A stretch of 64,000 nucleotides of DNA from Nonomuraea wenchangensis (GTDB lineage Bacteria > Actinomycetota > Actinomycetes > Streptosporangiales > Streptosporangiaceae), in the NCBI RefSeq assembly GCF_900111685.1, contig NZ_FOHX01000016.1, positions 124,001 through 188,000 on the forward strand, written 5' to 3'. Position 1 is the first letter of the stretch. Each line of letters begins with the position of its first letter. Shown here piece after piece: positions 52,833-61,875 of this stretch. Below the pieces are notes generated by a model. That model was not told the origin of the DNA. It did no database searches and worked only from the letters and a program-made list of their open reading frames with translations. A program made the translations under genes and the position numbers.

Positions 52833-54215
52833 GTGACAGCACCAAAAGCACTCGACGCCCCCCACCAACCCCCTCGGCTCTTCGGGGCCGACTACCGCAT
52901 CGCCACGTTCGGCATCCTGCTCGTGGTCACCCTCGTGGCCTTCGAGGGCATGTCGGTCGGGGTCGTCATGCCCGACGTCGCCCGCGACCTGGACGCCCTC
53001 GACCTCTACGGGCTGAGCTTCTCCGCCTTCCTGGTCTCCAGCCTGTTCGCGAACGTGGTGGCCGGGCTCTTCGCGGACCGGCGGGGGTTCGCGGTGCCGT
53101 TCGTGGCGGGGCTGGCGCTGTTCGTGACCGGCATGGCGCTGGCGGGCGCGGCGAACACGTCGGGGTTGTTCCTGTCGGCGCGGGCCGTGCAGGGGCTCGG
53201 GGCCGGGGCCTCGTTCGTGGCGCTGCTGGTGATGATCGCGCGGGTCTACCCGGTCGACATGCGGCCGAAGGCGTTCGCGGCGGTCTCGGCCGCCTGGGTC
53301 GTGCCGTCCATGGTCGGCCCCGCCATCGCCGGCTCCGTGGCCGGGCAGTGGGGCTGGCGGTACGTCTTCTACGGCATCATCCCGCTGGTCGTGCCCGCGC
53401 TGCTCATGCTGCTCCCGTCGCTGAAGCGCTCGGCCGCCGCCGAGCAGCTGCCCGACGGGCCGCGCTCGCGCCCGCTCGCCATGACGCTGGCCGCTGCCGC
53501 CGCCGCCGGCGGGGCCGGCGTGCTGCTGCACGGCGTCGACCGGCTGCACCAGGCGCCCGTCGCCGGCGCCGCCGAGACCGTCGTGGGGCTCGCCTTCCTG
53601 CTGTACGGCCTCTACCGGCTGCTGCCCCCGGGCGCCCTGCGTTTCGCCCGCGGGCTGCCCACGACCGTGCTCATGCGCGGCTTCCTGTCGGCCGCCTTCT
53701 TCGGGGTCAACTCCTTCATCCCGCTGGCGCTCCAGGAAGTGAAGGGGTTCGGCGTCAGGGAGGCGGGGATCGCGCTCACCACGGGGGCGCTCGGCTGGTC
53801 GGCGGGGTCCTACCTGCAGAGCCGCCAGGCCGGGGAGCCGCACCTGCGGATCAGGTTCGCGACGTCCTGCGTCACCGTCGGCGTGCTGCTGGCGCTGCTC
53901 GCCGTCCTGCCCGGGGTGACGGGCTGGGTCGCGGTGCCGGCCTGGATCGTCGCCGGGCTCGGCATGGGGGTCGGCATGGCCACGGTCAGCGTCACCACGC
54001 TCAAGCAGTCGCCGGAGAACGAGCAGGGCGCGAACTCGGCGGCACTCAACGTCACGGACATGCTGGGCTCGGCGCTCGCCATCGGGGCCGGGGGCGCGCT
54101 GGTCAACCTGGTCGGGCACGCGTCGTCGCAGATCGCCACCGGGTTCGTGGTCATCTGCCTCCTCATGGCGGTGGTCGGGGGGAGCGGGGCGGTGCTCGCC
54201 GGTCGCATGAGGTGA
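52833..54215 (+). CDS. MFS transporter, drug-efflux type
   Basis: A 460-residue transporter with 12-14 helices. Motif A-like LFADRRGFAVP, then RAVQGLGAGASFVALLVMIA and WVVPSMVGPAIAGSVAGQWG. GTG 52833 is preferred: TACGAT (-10-like) is at 52821-52826, so the mRNA may begin at or very near this codon (leaderless). GTG 52827 is the alternative. No regulator is adjacent. Confidence 0.87.
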   Translation: MTAPKALDAPHQPPRLFGADYRIATFGILLVVTLVAFEGMSVGVVMPDVARDLDALDLYGLSFSAFLVSSLFANVVAGLFADRRGFAVPFVAGLALFVTGMALAGAANTSGLFLSARAVQGLGAGASFVALLVMIARVYPVDMRPKAFAAVSAAWVVPSMVGPAIAGSVAGQWGWRYVFYGIIPLVVPALLMLLPSLKRSAAAEQLPDGPRSRPLAMTLAAAAAAGGAGVLLHGVDRLHQAPVAGAAETVVGLAFLLYGLYRLLPPGALRFARGLPTTVLMRGFLSAAFFGVNSFIPLALQEVKGFGVREAGIALTTGALGWSAGSYLQSRQAGEPHLRIRFATSCVTVGVLLALLAVLPGVTGWVAVPAWIVAGLGMGVGMATVSVTTLKQSPENEQGANSAALNVTDMLGSALAIGAGGALVNLVGHASSQIATGFVVICLLMAVVGGSGAVLAGRMR

Positions 54216-54297
54216 ATTCCGTCCCTCCCGCCCCAGCGATCACGGAACGCCTGATCTCCGTCGCCAGGAGTGATAGGACAGCGGGCGAGGAGGTGTC

Positions 54298-55422
54298 ATG
54301 GAGGATGATCACCTGGTCTGGCCGCCCCTGCCCGCGGGGGCCAGACACCGCCGCAGTCCTCCGCCGGACGGCGAGCAGGGGGCCGCTCCCCCGGAGGAGC
54401 CTGCGGGCCGCCGGCGGCGGGGGCATCCGCTGGACCTGGAGCCGGGGGAGACCGTGGAGCTCGACGAGCCCTGGAACCCGCGCATCCGGCGCACCACTCC
54501 CCACACCGCCCAGCCCCGGTCGGGCCGGACTCCGTACCCGGACGCGACGACCATCCCCAGGTCCACTTCCCGAGACGTTGACGATGACGGACAGGATGGC
54601 TGGGGCACCTTAGGGGACGCCGACCGGGACAACCCCTGGGACGCCGACGCGGGCGGTCTCAAGAGCGGTGGCAGCCCGCTCCCCCCGGCCGACGAGGATC
54701 CGGACGCCGAGTTCTGGGGCGAGTCGCCGTCGTACCCGGAGGCGGAATCCCTGCGGTCGCCGTTCCCGCCGATCCCGTCCCCCGTGTCCAGGGAGAGCTC
54801 CACGGACGCCCTGCCGCCCTCCGCCCGCCTCTACGGCACCCCCGCCGCCCCCGGCGCGCGTACGGCCGCCACGGGCGTGCCGCGCCGCTGGGCGTTCGCG
54901 CTGGCGGTGCTCCTGACCGGCGCGGCGCTCGTGGCGGCGGCGATCAACCTGGCGCCGCGCCTCGTCGCGCCGGAGCCAGGACCGGAGGCCGGGACGGGCA
55001 GGCTGAGCGACGGCCTGGCCGGGGTGGCCGTGACCCTGCCGGAAGGCTGGTACGTCGCGCCCGTGCCCCCCGTGTCCGGCTTCACGTCGGTGGCCAGGGA
55101 CGGAGCCGGGAGCCTGGTGATGGCCCGCCCGCTCCCCGAACCCGCCGCGGACGCGAAGAAGGCCACGGCCGAGGCCGCCGAACTGTACTCCCGGCTGCTG
55201 CTCAAGGGCGACCGCGTCAAGGTCGTCGAGGACCGGCAGATCCCGGGCGGGCACACGCGGGCGATGCGGGCGGAGTACCGTGACGTGGTCAACCGGCCCG
55301 CGTACCTGAGGGTGACGCTTCTCACGCGGGGCGAGCGGAGCGTGCTCCTGCTCGGCCTGCTGCAACCCGAGCAAACCGCACGCAGACAGGCTCTCGACAC
55401 GGTGCTGACGAGCCTCCGATAA
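54298..55422 (+). CDS. Membrane-anchored protein with disordered N-terminus
   Basis: A 374-residue protein of unknown function. Residues 1-195 are acidic, Pro/Gly/Arg-rich and probably disordered. One membrane helix is at about 200-222 (WAFALAVLLTGAALVAAAI). The extracytoplasmic domain (about 240-374) contains VAVTLPEGWYVAPVPPVSGF and looks like the lipoprotein/photosystem-reaction-type domains found in other actinobacterial single-pass proteins. GAGGAGGTGTC precedes the ATG. It lies 124 nt before the helicase gene on the same strand. Confidence 0.75.
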   Translation: MEDDHLVWPPLPAGARHRRSPPPDGEQGAAPPEEPAGRRRRGHPLDLEPGETVELDEPWNPRIRRTTPHTAQPRSGRTPYPDATTIPRSTSRDVDDDGQDGWGTLGDADRDNPWDADAGGLKSGGSPLPPADEDPDAEFWGESPSYPEAESLRSPFPPIPSPVSRESSTDALPPSARLYGTPAAPGARTAATGVPRRWAFALAVLLTGAALVAAAINLAPRLVAPEPGPEAGTGRLSDGLAGVAVTLPEGWYVAPVPPVSGFTSVARDGAGSLVMARPLPEPAADAKKATAEAAELYSRLLLKGDRVKVVEDRQIPGGHTRAMRAEYRDVVNRPAYLRVTLLTRGERSVLLLGLLQPEQTARRQALDTVLTSLR

Positions 55423-55546
55423 GCCGCATAGCACGTGAGGACGACCTTGGCCAGAATCCACGGCTCACGGCACGTCTTGTCAGTGGGCCCGATTACTCTT
55501 GGGTCACTGTGAGAGAGCGAAGCACACGAACCCCAGAGGTGATGCG

Positions 55547-57301
55547 GTGAGCACCTTCGCCGCGTCCCACCTGTCTCCTTCCTATCCTGACCGGGCCGCG
55601 TGGGGCACCGCTCCCAAGTTGCGCGCCTGGCAGCAGGAGGCTTTCGACCTCTACTTCAGGCGCGAGCCGCGTGACTTCCTCACCGTGGCGACGCCGGGCG
55701 CGGGCAAGACGACCTACGCCCTGCGCATCGCCAGCGAGCTGCTGTCCCGCGGGGTGATCAGGGCCGTCACCATCGTCACCCCGACCGAGCACCTCAAGCG
55801 CCAGTGGGCCGACGCCGCCGGGCGGGTCGGCCTCGGCATCGACCCCGAGTTCAAGAACAGCCAGGGCACCACCTCGCGCGACTACACCGGGGTCGCGGTG
55901 ACCTACGCGCAGGTCGCGATGCATCCGGCGCTGCACAGGGCGCGCACCGAGGCGCGCAAGACGCTGGTCATCTTCGACGAGATCCACCACGCGGGCGACG
56001 CCAAGTCGTGGGGCGACGGCGTGCGCGAGGCGTTCGAGCCGGCCGCCCGCCGCCTCCAGCTCACCGGCACCCCGTTCCGTTCCGACGACAACCCGATCCC
56101 GTTCGTCGGATACGAGGAGGACGCCGAGGGCTTCAAGCGCAGCGTCGCCGACTACTCCTACGGCTACGGTCCCGCCCTCGACGACGGCGTCGTACGCCCA
56201 GTGATCTTCCTCGCCTACAGCGGCGAGATGAAGTGGCGCACGCGGGCCGGCGACGAGCTGGCCGCCACGCTCGGCACCCCGCTCACGAAGGACCAGCTCT
56301 CCCAGGCGTGGCGGGCCGCGCTCGACCCCAAGGGCGACTGGATCCGCCAGGTCATGCAGGCCGCCGACCGGCGGCTGACCGAGGTGCGCCGGGGCGTGAC
56401 CGACGCGGGCGGCCTGGTCATCGCCACCGATCACGAGACCGCCCGCGCCTACGCCAGGCACCTGCGCAACATCACCGGCGAGGGCGCCACCGTGGTCCTG
56501 TCCGACGACCCCGGCGCCTCGAAGAAGATCAAGCAGTTCGCGGCGTCGCAGGATCGCTGGCTGGTCGCCGTCCGGATGGTCTCCGAAGGCGTCGACATCC
56601 CGCGCCTGTGCGTGGGCGTCTACGCCACCTCCACCTCCACGCCGCTCTTCTTCGCGCAGGCGGTGGGGCGGTTCGTCCGCGCCCGCAAGCGTGGCGAGAC
56701 GGCCTCGGTCTTCCTCCCGTCGGTGCCCATGCTCATGGGGCTGGCCAACGAGATGGAGGTCGAGCGCGACCACGTGCTCAACAAGCGCCCGCCGGAGGAC
56801 GGGCTCGACGACTCGCTGCTGGAGCAGGCCAACCGTAAGCAGGACAATCCTGACGTTCTGGGTGACGAGCTGCCGTTCGAGACGATGGAGACCTCGGCCA
56901 CGTTCGACCGGGTGCTCTTCGACGGCGGCGAGTTCGGCACCGGGGCCGAGATCGGCTCCGCCGAGGAGGAGGACTTCCTCGGCCTGCCCGGCCTCCTGGA
57001 GCCCGACCAGGTGGCGACCCTGCTCCGCAAGCGCCAGTCCGACCAGCAGGCGGCCAAGCGCAAGCAGGCGTCCGCGGAGCCGGCCGCCCAGACCTTGGCC
57101 CCGCACGAGCAGATCGCCGAGCTGCGCCGCGAGCTCAACGGCCTGGTCGGCGCCTGGAACCACCGCACCGGACAGCCGCACGGCGTCATCCACGCCGAGC
57201 TGCGCCGCGTCTGCGGCGGCCCGCCGATCGCGCAGGCGACGGCGGAGCAGATCCAGGAACGCATCGACATGATCCGCCGCTGGGCCACCCAGCGCCGCTG
57301 A
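55547..57301 (+). CDS. DEAD/DEAH-box superfamily 2 helicase
   Basis: A 584-residue helicase. Walker A is ATPGAGKTTYA, motif II is IFDEIHH, motif III is LTGTPFRS, motif V lies in RMVSEGVDIPRL, and motif VI is QAVGRFVRARKRGE. The layout resembles the XPB/RAD25-like RecA1-RecA2 core with no extra domain; the last 100 residues are charged helices. AGAGGTGAT precedes GTG 55547; upstream in-frame codons are not conserved-looking. It is widespread in actinobacteria next to DUF3039/YqgE genes; the substrate is unknown. Confidence 0.92.
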   Translation: MSTFAASHLSPSYPDRAAWGTAPKLRAWQQEAFDLYFRREPRDFLTVATPGAGKTTYALRIASELLSRGVIRAVTIVTPTEHLKRQWADAAGRVGLGIDPEFKNSQGTTSRDYTGVAVTYAQVAMHPALHRARTEARKTLVIFDEIHHAGDAKSWGDGVREAFEPAARRLQLTGTPFRSDDNPIPFVGYEEDAEGFKRSVADYSYGYGPALDDGVVRPVIFLAYSGEMKWRTRAGDELAATLGTPLTKDQLSQAWRAALDPKGDWIRQVMQAADRRLTEVRRGVTDAGGLVIATDHETARAYARHLRNITGEGATVVLSDDPGASKKIKQFAASQDRWLVAVRMVSEGVDIPRLCVGVYATSTSTPLFFAQAVGRFVRARKRGETASVFLPSVPMLMGLANEMEVERDHVLNKRPPEDGLDDSLLEQANRKQDNPDVLGDELPFETMETSATFDRVLFDGGEFGTGAEIGSAEEEDFLGLPGLLEPDQVATLLRKRQSDQQAAKRKQASAEPAAQTLAPHEQIAELRRELNGLVGAWNHRTGQPHGVIHAELRRVCGGPPIAQATAEQIQERIDMIRRWATQRR

Positions 57302-57325
57302 CCCCCGCATGCCCTCGGCCGGTCC

Positions 57326-57841
57326 TCAGCGGTAGCGGTTGTGGCCGAGGTGGCGGATCATGATGCGGCAGGTCTCGGGCCGGCGTTCGCGGGTCCCGTC
57401 GGCGTGGTAGACGACCTCCGTCGTCGCGACCGGGCCGTGGGGCCATTCGGCGTAGCCGCGGCGGCGATACAGCCGCTGCGCGTCGTGGTTGTCCAGGTCC
57501 ACGCCGAGGGCGACGCACTCGTGGCCCTCTGCGAGCAGCCGGTCCTCGGCCGCCCACAGCAGCTCGGTCCCGATGCCCTGGTTCCGGCGTGGCGCGGCCA
57601 CCTCCAGATGGGTGAGCAGCGCCACGCCGGGTAAGTGGGCGCGCAACTCGGGCTCCTCGGCGGGCGCCAGCCACACGTACACGTCGCCGACCGCCACCTC
57701 CCGCTCCCAGGCCACGAGGAGAAAGCCGTGCCCGGCGTCCTGCAGGGCCAGGCGGTCGTGGAAGTAGTGCTCCTGCCCGAGCGACCGGACGATGGGACGG
57801 AGGTCCGCACGGACGGCTCGGCGTATGTCGGGGGCGCCCAC
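57326..57841 (-). CDS. GNAT family N-acetyltransferase
   Basis: A 171-residue acetyltransferase. The acetyl-CoA loop reads RRNQGIGTELLWAAE, preceded by the strand LLTHLEVAAP and followed by VALGVDLDNHDAQRLYRRRG. It is full length for the family. It is convergent with the helicase, 24 nt apart. Substrate unknown. Confidence 0.9.
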   Translation of the reverse strand: MGAPDIRRAVRADLRPIVRSLGQEHYFHDRLALQDAGHGFLLVAWEREVAVGDVYVWLAPAEEPELRAHLPGVALLTHLEVAAPRRNQGIGTELLWAAEDRLLAEGHECVALGVDLDNHDAQRLYRRRGYAEWPHGPVATTEVVYHADGTRERRPETCRIMIRHLGHNRYR

Positions 57842-57890
57842 GGAAGCACACGTTCCCGGAGGGCGGCGGCACGAATCTTGCCGAAACCGG

Positions 57891-59066
57891 TCAATCCACC
57901 ATGGATCCGTACCAATGCAGTCCGCGCTCGCCGTCCTTCACCAGCCACTTGACCGCGTCCGCGGTGGCGAACTCCAGGTGCGGGAGCTCGTCGAGGTGCG
58001 CCGCCCAGCGCCGGCGGTCGACGGACCACGCCTTCAGGTAGCGTACGCACAGCTCAGGCTCGATGCGGCGGAGCCGGCCGAGCGCGGCGAGCAGGGAGTT
58101 CTCCATCGCGTGCCGGTTGTGCCGGGGCCCCTGGGGCAGGCGGCGTACGCGGCTCAGCACGTCCTCGACGAAGCGCCGCCGCTTGGCGAGGAAGTCCCGC
58201 CAGTACGCGGCGTCGGCCGCCGCCCGCCATCCGGCCGCTGCGTCCCCGTCCAGCAGCCAGTAGACGCCTTCGGCCAGCACATCGCCGAACTCCTGCTCGC
58301 GCGCCCGCACCGGCCGGTCGAACGGGTCGTACGGCCGCTGCTTGACCTGCCCGGCCACCGCGAGGCGGCGCAGTCTCCGCTCGCCCAGCAGGTAGAACCA
58401 GTCCTCGTTGTAGACGTTGGGGAAGAAGGAGGGCGTGCGCCCGGGATCCACGGCGACGGCCAGCGCGCCCCCTCCCACGAACGACTCCTGGTGCCCGCCG
58501 GTGAGGCGATGCGCGTGGCACACCACCGAGTTGTCCGGATAGCCGCCGATGTGCATGCCGACGGCGTCGTAGGTGTCGAGCAGCGCCGCGGCCCGTTCGA
58601 CGTCCGCCAGGCGGCCCACCTCGATGTCGTCGTCCAGGAAGACGATCCGCCGCCAGCCGAGCAGCCGGGCCAGCAGCAGCCCGGTGTTGCGCTTGGCGCT
58701 GAGGTCGGTCGTACGCGCGAACGGGGTGTCCCGCAGCACGGCCGTGGTCTCGAAGTCGGGCAGCCGCAGCCGGTCCACGTGGTCGACGTCGGCGCTGATG
58801 TAGCGCAGGCCGGCCGGCATGGCCTGGGCCGCCTCCCTGGCCCGGCTCCAGTTGCGGCTGTGCAGCGACACCAGGTGGCAGCCGAGGGCGAGGGCGAGCC
58901 GGGTCGCGTACGTCAGCCAGCGCGGATGCCGGATCGTCGGGACGACGATCGCGTCGATGGCGCCCCGGCCGTGCGGCGGCTGCTCGCCCTCCTCGAAGAC
59001 GTCGACGAGGTGCCGGTGCGAGCCGTGGTGGTGCTCGCCGCCGCCGCGCGACCTGTCATGCTCCAC
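57891..59066 (-). CDS. Glycosyltransferase-like protein (GT-A fold)
   Basis: A 391-residue protein. After an unconserved N-terminus, a nucleotide-sugar-binding pattern begins at about 37 (AIDAIVVPTIRHPRWLTYA). The metal-binding DxD lies in RRIVFLDDDIEV (residues 145-147), and acceptor-side segments include NVYNEDWFYLLGERRLR. There is no signal or membrane helix, so it acts in the cytoplasm. GTG 59066 overlaps the end of the upstream XRE-sensor gene by 11 nt, so the two are co-translated. The sugar and acceptor are unknown. Confidence 0.75.
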   Translation of the reverse strand: MEHDRSRGGGEHHHGSHRHLVDVFEEGEQPPHGRGAIDAIVVPTIRHPRWLTYATRLALALGCHLVSLHSRNWSRAREAAQAMPAGLRYISADVDHVDRLRLPDFETTAVLRDTPFARTTDLSAKRNTGLLLARLLGWRRIVFLDDDIEVGRLADVERAAALLDTYDAVGMHIGGYPDNSVVCHAHRLTGGHQESFVGGGALAVAVDPGRTPSFFPNVYNEDWFYLLGERRLRRLAVAGQVKQRPYDPFDRPVRAREQEFGDVLAEGVYWLLDGDAAAGWRAAADAAYWRDFLAKRRRFVEDVLSRVRRLPQGPRHNRHAMENSLLAALGRLRRIEPELCVRYLKAWSVDRRRWAAHLDELPHLEFATADAVKWLVKDGERGLHWYGSMVD

Positions 59067-60162
59067 GGGCGTCCGACCACTCGTGCAGCCGGAACGACTC
59101 CTGGGTCCAGTCGGGCGTGACCACGACCCTGCCCTCGATCCTGACCCGCATGAGGATGCTGTAGGACTCGGCGTCGCCGAAGCGTTCGCGCAGGTAGGTG
59201 GCGTTGCGGTCGCGGAAGCGGGCGTCGGTGAGCGCGCGGACCGCGCCGTAGACGCCTCTGGCGTACATGCCGTTGCAGATGGTCAAGGTGCGCTCGCGGT
59301 TGTCCGGGTTGACGCCGCGGTAGAAGAAGGCGACGTCTTCGAGCAGTCGTACACTATCGCCGGAACGGACCGTCGTCGGATGGTGACGAAGCGTGTCGTC
59401 ACCATCGCCGACCTCGAAGTACGGGCCCCGCTCGCCGTCCCAGTCGGGCACCTGCCGCACCGGCAGGCCGGACATGCGGGCCAGCGTGGAGGCGGTGACC
59501 TCGTTGTAGTCGACGCCGCCGAGCAGCGCGACGTGCGTGGTGAGGTCGTCGGAGCGCAGGTCTTCGGTGGCGCGCAGGGTCACCTGGCTGTGCGGGTTGG
59601 CGGCCCGCAGGTGGCCCCATAACTCGAATAAAGAGTCGAGGTCGGAGTATTTGTAGAGCTCGATGTAGTCGCCCTGGGACGGGACGGCGAACGGGATCCT
59701 GGCCCGCTCCTTCTCCGGGATCTGCGAGCAGATGATCGTGATCGGCTCGCCCTCAGGGAAGTGCCATGGGCCGGTCGTCAGGGCGTCGCCGGGCCCGCCG
59801 GGACCGCCGCCCTCCGCCGTGACCTGGTGGCGCAGCGCCGTCTGGCGCAGCCGGGTCAGCTCGGCCAGGAGCTTCTTGTGCTGGTCCAGCTCATCGGAGG
59901 TCAGCTCGGACGGCGACGGCACGCGAGGGACGTCGCCCGCGAGCGAGCGCCGGGTCGCGAAGAAGGCGGCGTACTTCTCCAGGCGGTGCAGGGGAGGGAT
60001 CTTGGCCGTGGTGGTGGACTCCCAGGAGGAGATCAGCGGGACGCTGACCCCGAACGCCTCCCGCAGCTGCGCCTGGGTGACCCGGAGGTCCGGCCAGTGG
60101 CTGTCGCGGAGCTCGCGCAGACGCCGGGCCAGCGCGGTCCGCGCGGAATCGTCGCCGCTCAT
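59056..60162 (-). CDS. XRE-type regulator with large C-terminal sensor-like domain
   Basis: A 368-residue protein. An N-terminal Cro/C1 domain (about 8-70: VTQAQLREAFGVSVPLISSW) is followed by a helical linker (about 85-115) and an alpha/beta domain (about 130-365). Conserved-looking stretches are ITIICSQIPEKERARIP, YIELYKYSDLDSLFELWGHL, VALLGGVDYNEVT and ICNGMYARGVYGAVRALTD. The C-terminal domain is a recurring actinobacterial family (from memory) of unassigned function; its LLGG-x-x-x-N pattern suggests a Rossmann-like nucleotide-binding sensor. It is translationally coupled to a glycosyltransferase-like gene, making a compact two-gene unit. Confidence 0.78.
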   Translation of the reverse strand: MSGDDSARTALARRLRELRDSHWPDLRVTQAQLREAFGVSVPLISSWESTTTAKIPPLHRLEKYAAFFATRRSLAGDVPRVPSPSELTSDELDQHKKLLAELTRLRQTALRHQVTAEGGGPGGPGDALTTGPWHFPEGEPITIICSQIPEKERARIPFAVPSQGDYIELYKYSDLDSLFELWGHLRAANPHSQVTLRATEDLRSDDLTTHVALLGGVDYNEVTASTLARMSGLPVRQVPDWDGERGPYFEVGDGDDTLRHHPTTVRSGDSVRLLEDVAFFYRGVNPDNRERTLTICNGMYARGVYGAVRALTDARFRDRNATYLRERFGDAESYSILMRVRIEGRVVVTPDWTQESFRLHEWSDARGA

Positions 60163-60492
60163 GCCTGCCTCAATCTAACTTCAGCAATTTCTAGTGAATA
60201 TCCACCTCGCTGCGGGATTCGCAGAGAACCCGCAGCTAGGCCCCGACACATGCGCTACGCGCGAAAACGCCGCACGCGAAAGACAACAGTTTAGCCAGAC
60301 ATCTCTGACCGATGGGAAGGAATGTCCGGCTTCAGCCGGGGGAATCATTCAGTCGGTAAGTTCGGTAAATACACTGAAGTTAACTGAATGTAGGCGAGGT
60401 GGTTCATTGCCGCGAGCCCGTTTGAGACTCCGTCACGCCCCGGCCGGAGCGGCACCCTCACCAGTTTCTCGTCTCCGTACAGGGATCACCTC
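60163..60492. other. Relatively AT-rich 330-nt intergenic region with inverted and direct repeats
   Basis: No gene is supported. It holds CCGGC-TTCA-GCCGG (60326-60339), ATTCAGT (60347-60353) with ACTGAAT (60373-60379), and ACTGAA-GTTA-ACTGAA as a direct repeat. On the minus strand a TAGATT box lies about 15 nt before the XRE-sensor start and probably belongs to its promoter. The plus strand must contain the promoter of the small membrane protein. Confidence 0.5.
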
Positions 60493-60717
60493 ATGATGTT
60501 CTCGGCTTCCCCCCTTGTCCTGACCGCTCTCCAGACCGCCGGCAGCAGCGGCTTTTCCCTGCTGCTCCTGACCGCGCTGATCACCTCCGTGGTGGCCGCG
60601 ATCCGCTGGACGGCCCGGCGGACCCAGATCCTGGTGGTGATCAGTGGCACCGCCTTGCTGCTCGCGTTCCTCGTCGTGCTGATCCTCGCCTACCCCTTCG
60701 TCAGCGGACTGACGTGA
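60493..60717 (+). CDS. Small two-helix membrane protein
   Basis: A 74-residue protein with two hydrophobic helices (about 20-37 and 46-68) joined by a basic loop (RWTARRTQ). AGGGATC precedes the ATG ATG start at proper spacing, and a hairpin follows the stop, supporting a real gene. Function unknown. Confidence 0.68.
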   Translation: MMFSASPLVLTALQTAGSSGFSLLLLTALITSVVAAIRWTARRTQILVVISGTALLLAFLVVLILAYPFVSGLT

Positions 60718-60725
60718 GGGCGTCG

Positions 60726-60764
60726 CGTCCGGTTCCCGCTCCTGCTTCAGGCGGGCGCCGGACG
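60726..60764 (+). terminator. Hairpin terminator after the small membrane protein gene
   Basis: CGTCCGG (60726-60732) pairs with CCGGACG (60758-60764), and inside them CCCGC pairs with GCGGG. It begins 9 nt after the stop. Confidence 0.65.
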
Positions 60765-60885
60765 TCGATCGACCGGGTCTGAACCATACGCATTTGGCCA
60801 CAGAGCAGTGACCTTCCGTTAGAGACCCGGCAGAAGCGGCAACAACTCTCTTGGCTCGCGTTGATGCGCAGAAGGACTCCAGCCC

Positions 60886-61263
60886 ATGTCATATGAGGCC
60901 AACCGAAAATCGACGCTCAACGTCACTTCAGGCCTCTCGCGCAACGCCGTGATCCTTCGGCTCGAAGGCGAGCTCGACGTCAACGCGGTGCCCCTGCTGC
61001 GGGAGCACCTGGAGCTCGTCTGGGAGCTGCCCCCGCCCCCGTTTCTCATCCTCGATCTCGCCGAGGTGCAGTTCTGTGACTCGATGGGCATGAACGAGCT
61101 CGTCGGCGTCATGCAGCGCTGCGAGGCCCGGGGCACCCGGCTGCTGCTCGGCGGGGTGCAGGGCGTGATGGCGCGGGTGCTCTCGATCACCGGGCTGCGG
61201 CACGCGTTCGAGGTGTTCGCGCAGTTCGACGATGCGCTCCGGCTCGCGGTCGCGGCCCCCTGA
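60886..61263 (+). CDS. STAS-domain protein
   Basis: A 125-residue STAS protein, the second in the window. The loop reads QFCDSMGMNELVGV: where SpoIIAA has the phosphorylated Ser of DSSG, this protein has Met, with a Ser one position earlier. It may therefore bind a sigma-regulating partner without being switched by phosphorylation, or be phosphorylated on the neighbouring Ser. No anti-sigma factor gene is adjacent. The ATG lacks a strong Shine-Dalgarno sequence. Confidence 0.85.
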   Translation: MSYEANRKSTLNVTSGLSRNAVILRLEGELDVNAVPLLREHLELVWELPPPPFLILDLAEVQFCDSMGMNELVGVMQRCEARGTRLLLGGVQGVMARVLSITGLRHAFEVFAQFDDALRLAVAAP

Positions 61264-61269
61264 CTCCGC

Positions 61270-61785
61270 TCAGCCGCGCGGCGGCGGGATGCGGCGGCCG
61301 TTGCGGCCGTCGACCGGGACCCGGGCGGCGTCCTTCGGCAGCGGCACCGTGACCGCCGCGGTGTGGCCCTTGACGTGCACCGGCAGGGTGTAGGCGAGCC
61401 GCCGCGCGCCCCCGGCCGGGGCCAGGTGTCCGGTGTGCAGCCAGACCAGCAGCCGCCGGCCCTGCGAGCGCATCGCGACCTCCGCCGTGTCGCACTCGTG
61501 GCGGCGGGCCGCCCAGGTCAGCACGAGGCTCGTGCCCAGCCGGGCCGAGCGCGGGGTGGGGGCGCGCTCCGGGCAGGAGGCCGGCGGCGCGACGTCGTGG
61601 GCCACGACCGTGTGGTCGGGGGTCGCGTGCGGCGTGGTGAGCCGGCCCATGACGATCGTGCCGGCCTCCAGCAGCAGCAGGGTCACGATCGCGCCCGCTC
61701 GCTCCAGGGGGCGACCCCTGAACAGGAGCCAGAGGCTGAGCGGAGCGAGGAGCAGCCAGGCCGCCCCGAGTGAGAGGGCCAGCAT
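61270..61785 (-). CDS. Hypothetical membrane protein
   Basis: A 171-residue protein with two N-terminal hydrophobic stretches (about 3-22 and 30-47) and an extracytoplasmic part containing two Cys (PASCPERAP and RRHECDTAEV) that could form a disulfide. No family recognised. It starts 144 nt from the pncA stop region and is convergent with the STAS gene. Composition is as its neighbours. Confidence 0.6.
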   Translation of the reverse strand: MLALSLGAAWLLLAPLSLWLLFRGRPLERAGAIVTLLLLEAGTIVMGRLTTPHATPDHTVVAHDVAPPASCPERAPTPRSARLGTSLVLTWAARRHECDTAEVAMRSQGRRLLVWLHTGHLAPAGGARRLAYTLPVHVKGHTAAVTVPLPKDAARVPVDGRNGRRIPPPRG

Positions 61786-61875
61786 GGGAAACCTTCGAGT
61801 CAGAGGATCATGTCACTCTCCGTACTACTGTGGCTCCGGAGAGGGTTCATCCTCTTGAGTATCACATGACCGAAG

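Noticed and set aside
60194..60496. Plus-strand open frame of 100 codons in the gap before the small membrane gene
   Set aside because: No ribosome-binding site, an irregular composition, and it contains the inverted repeats; the end overlaps the better-supported start at 60493.
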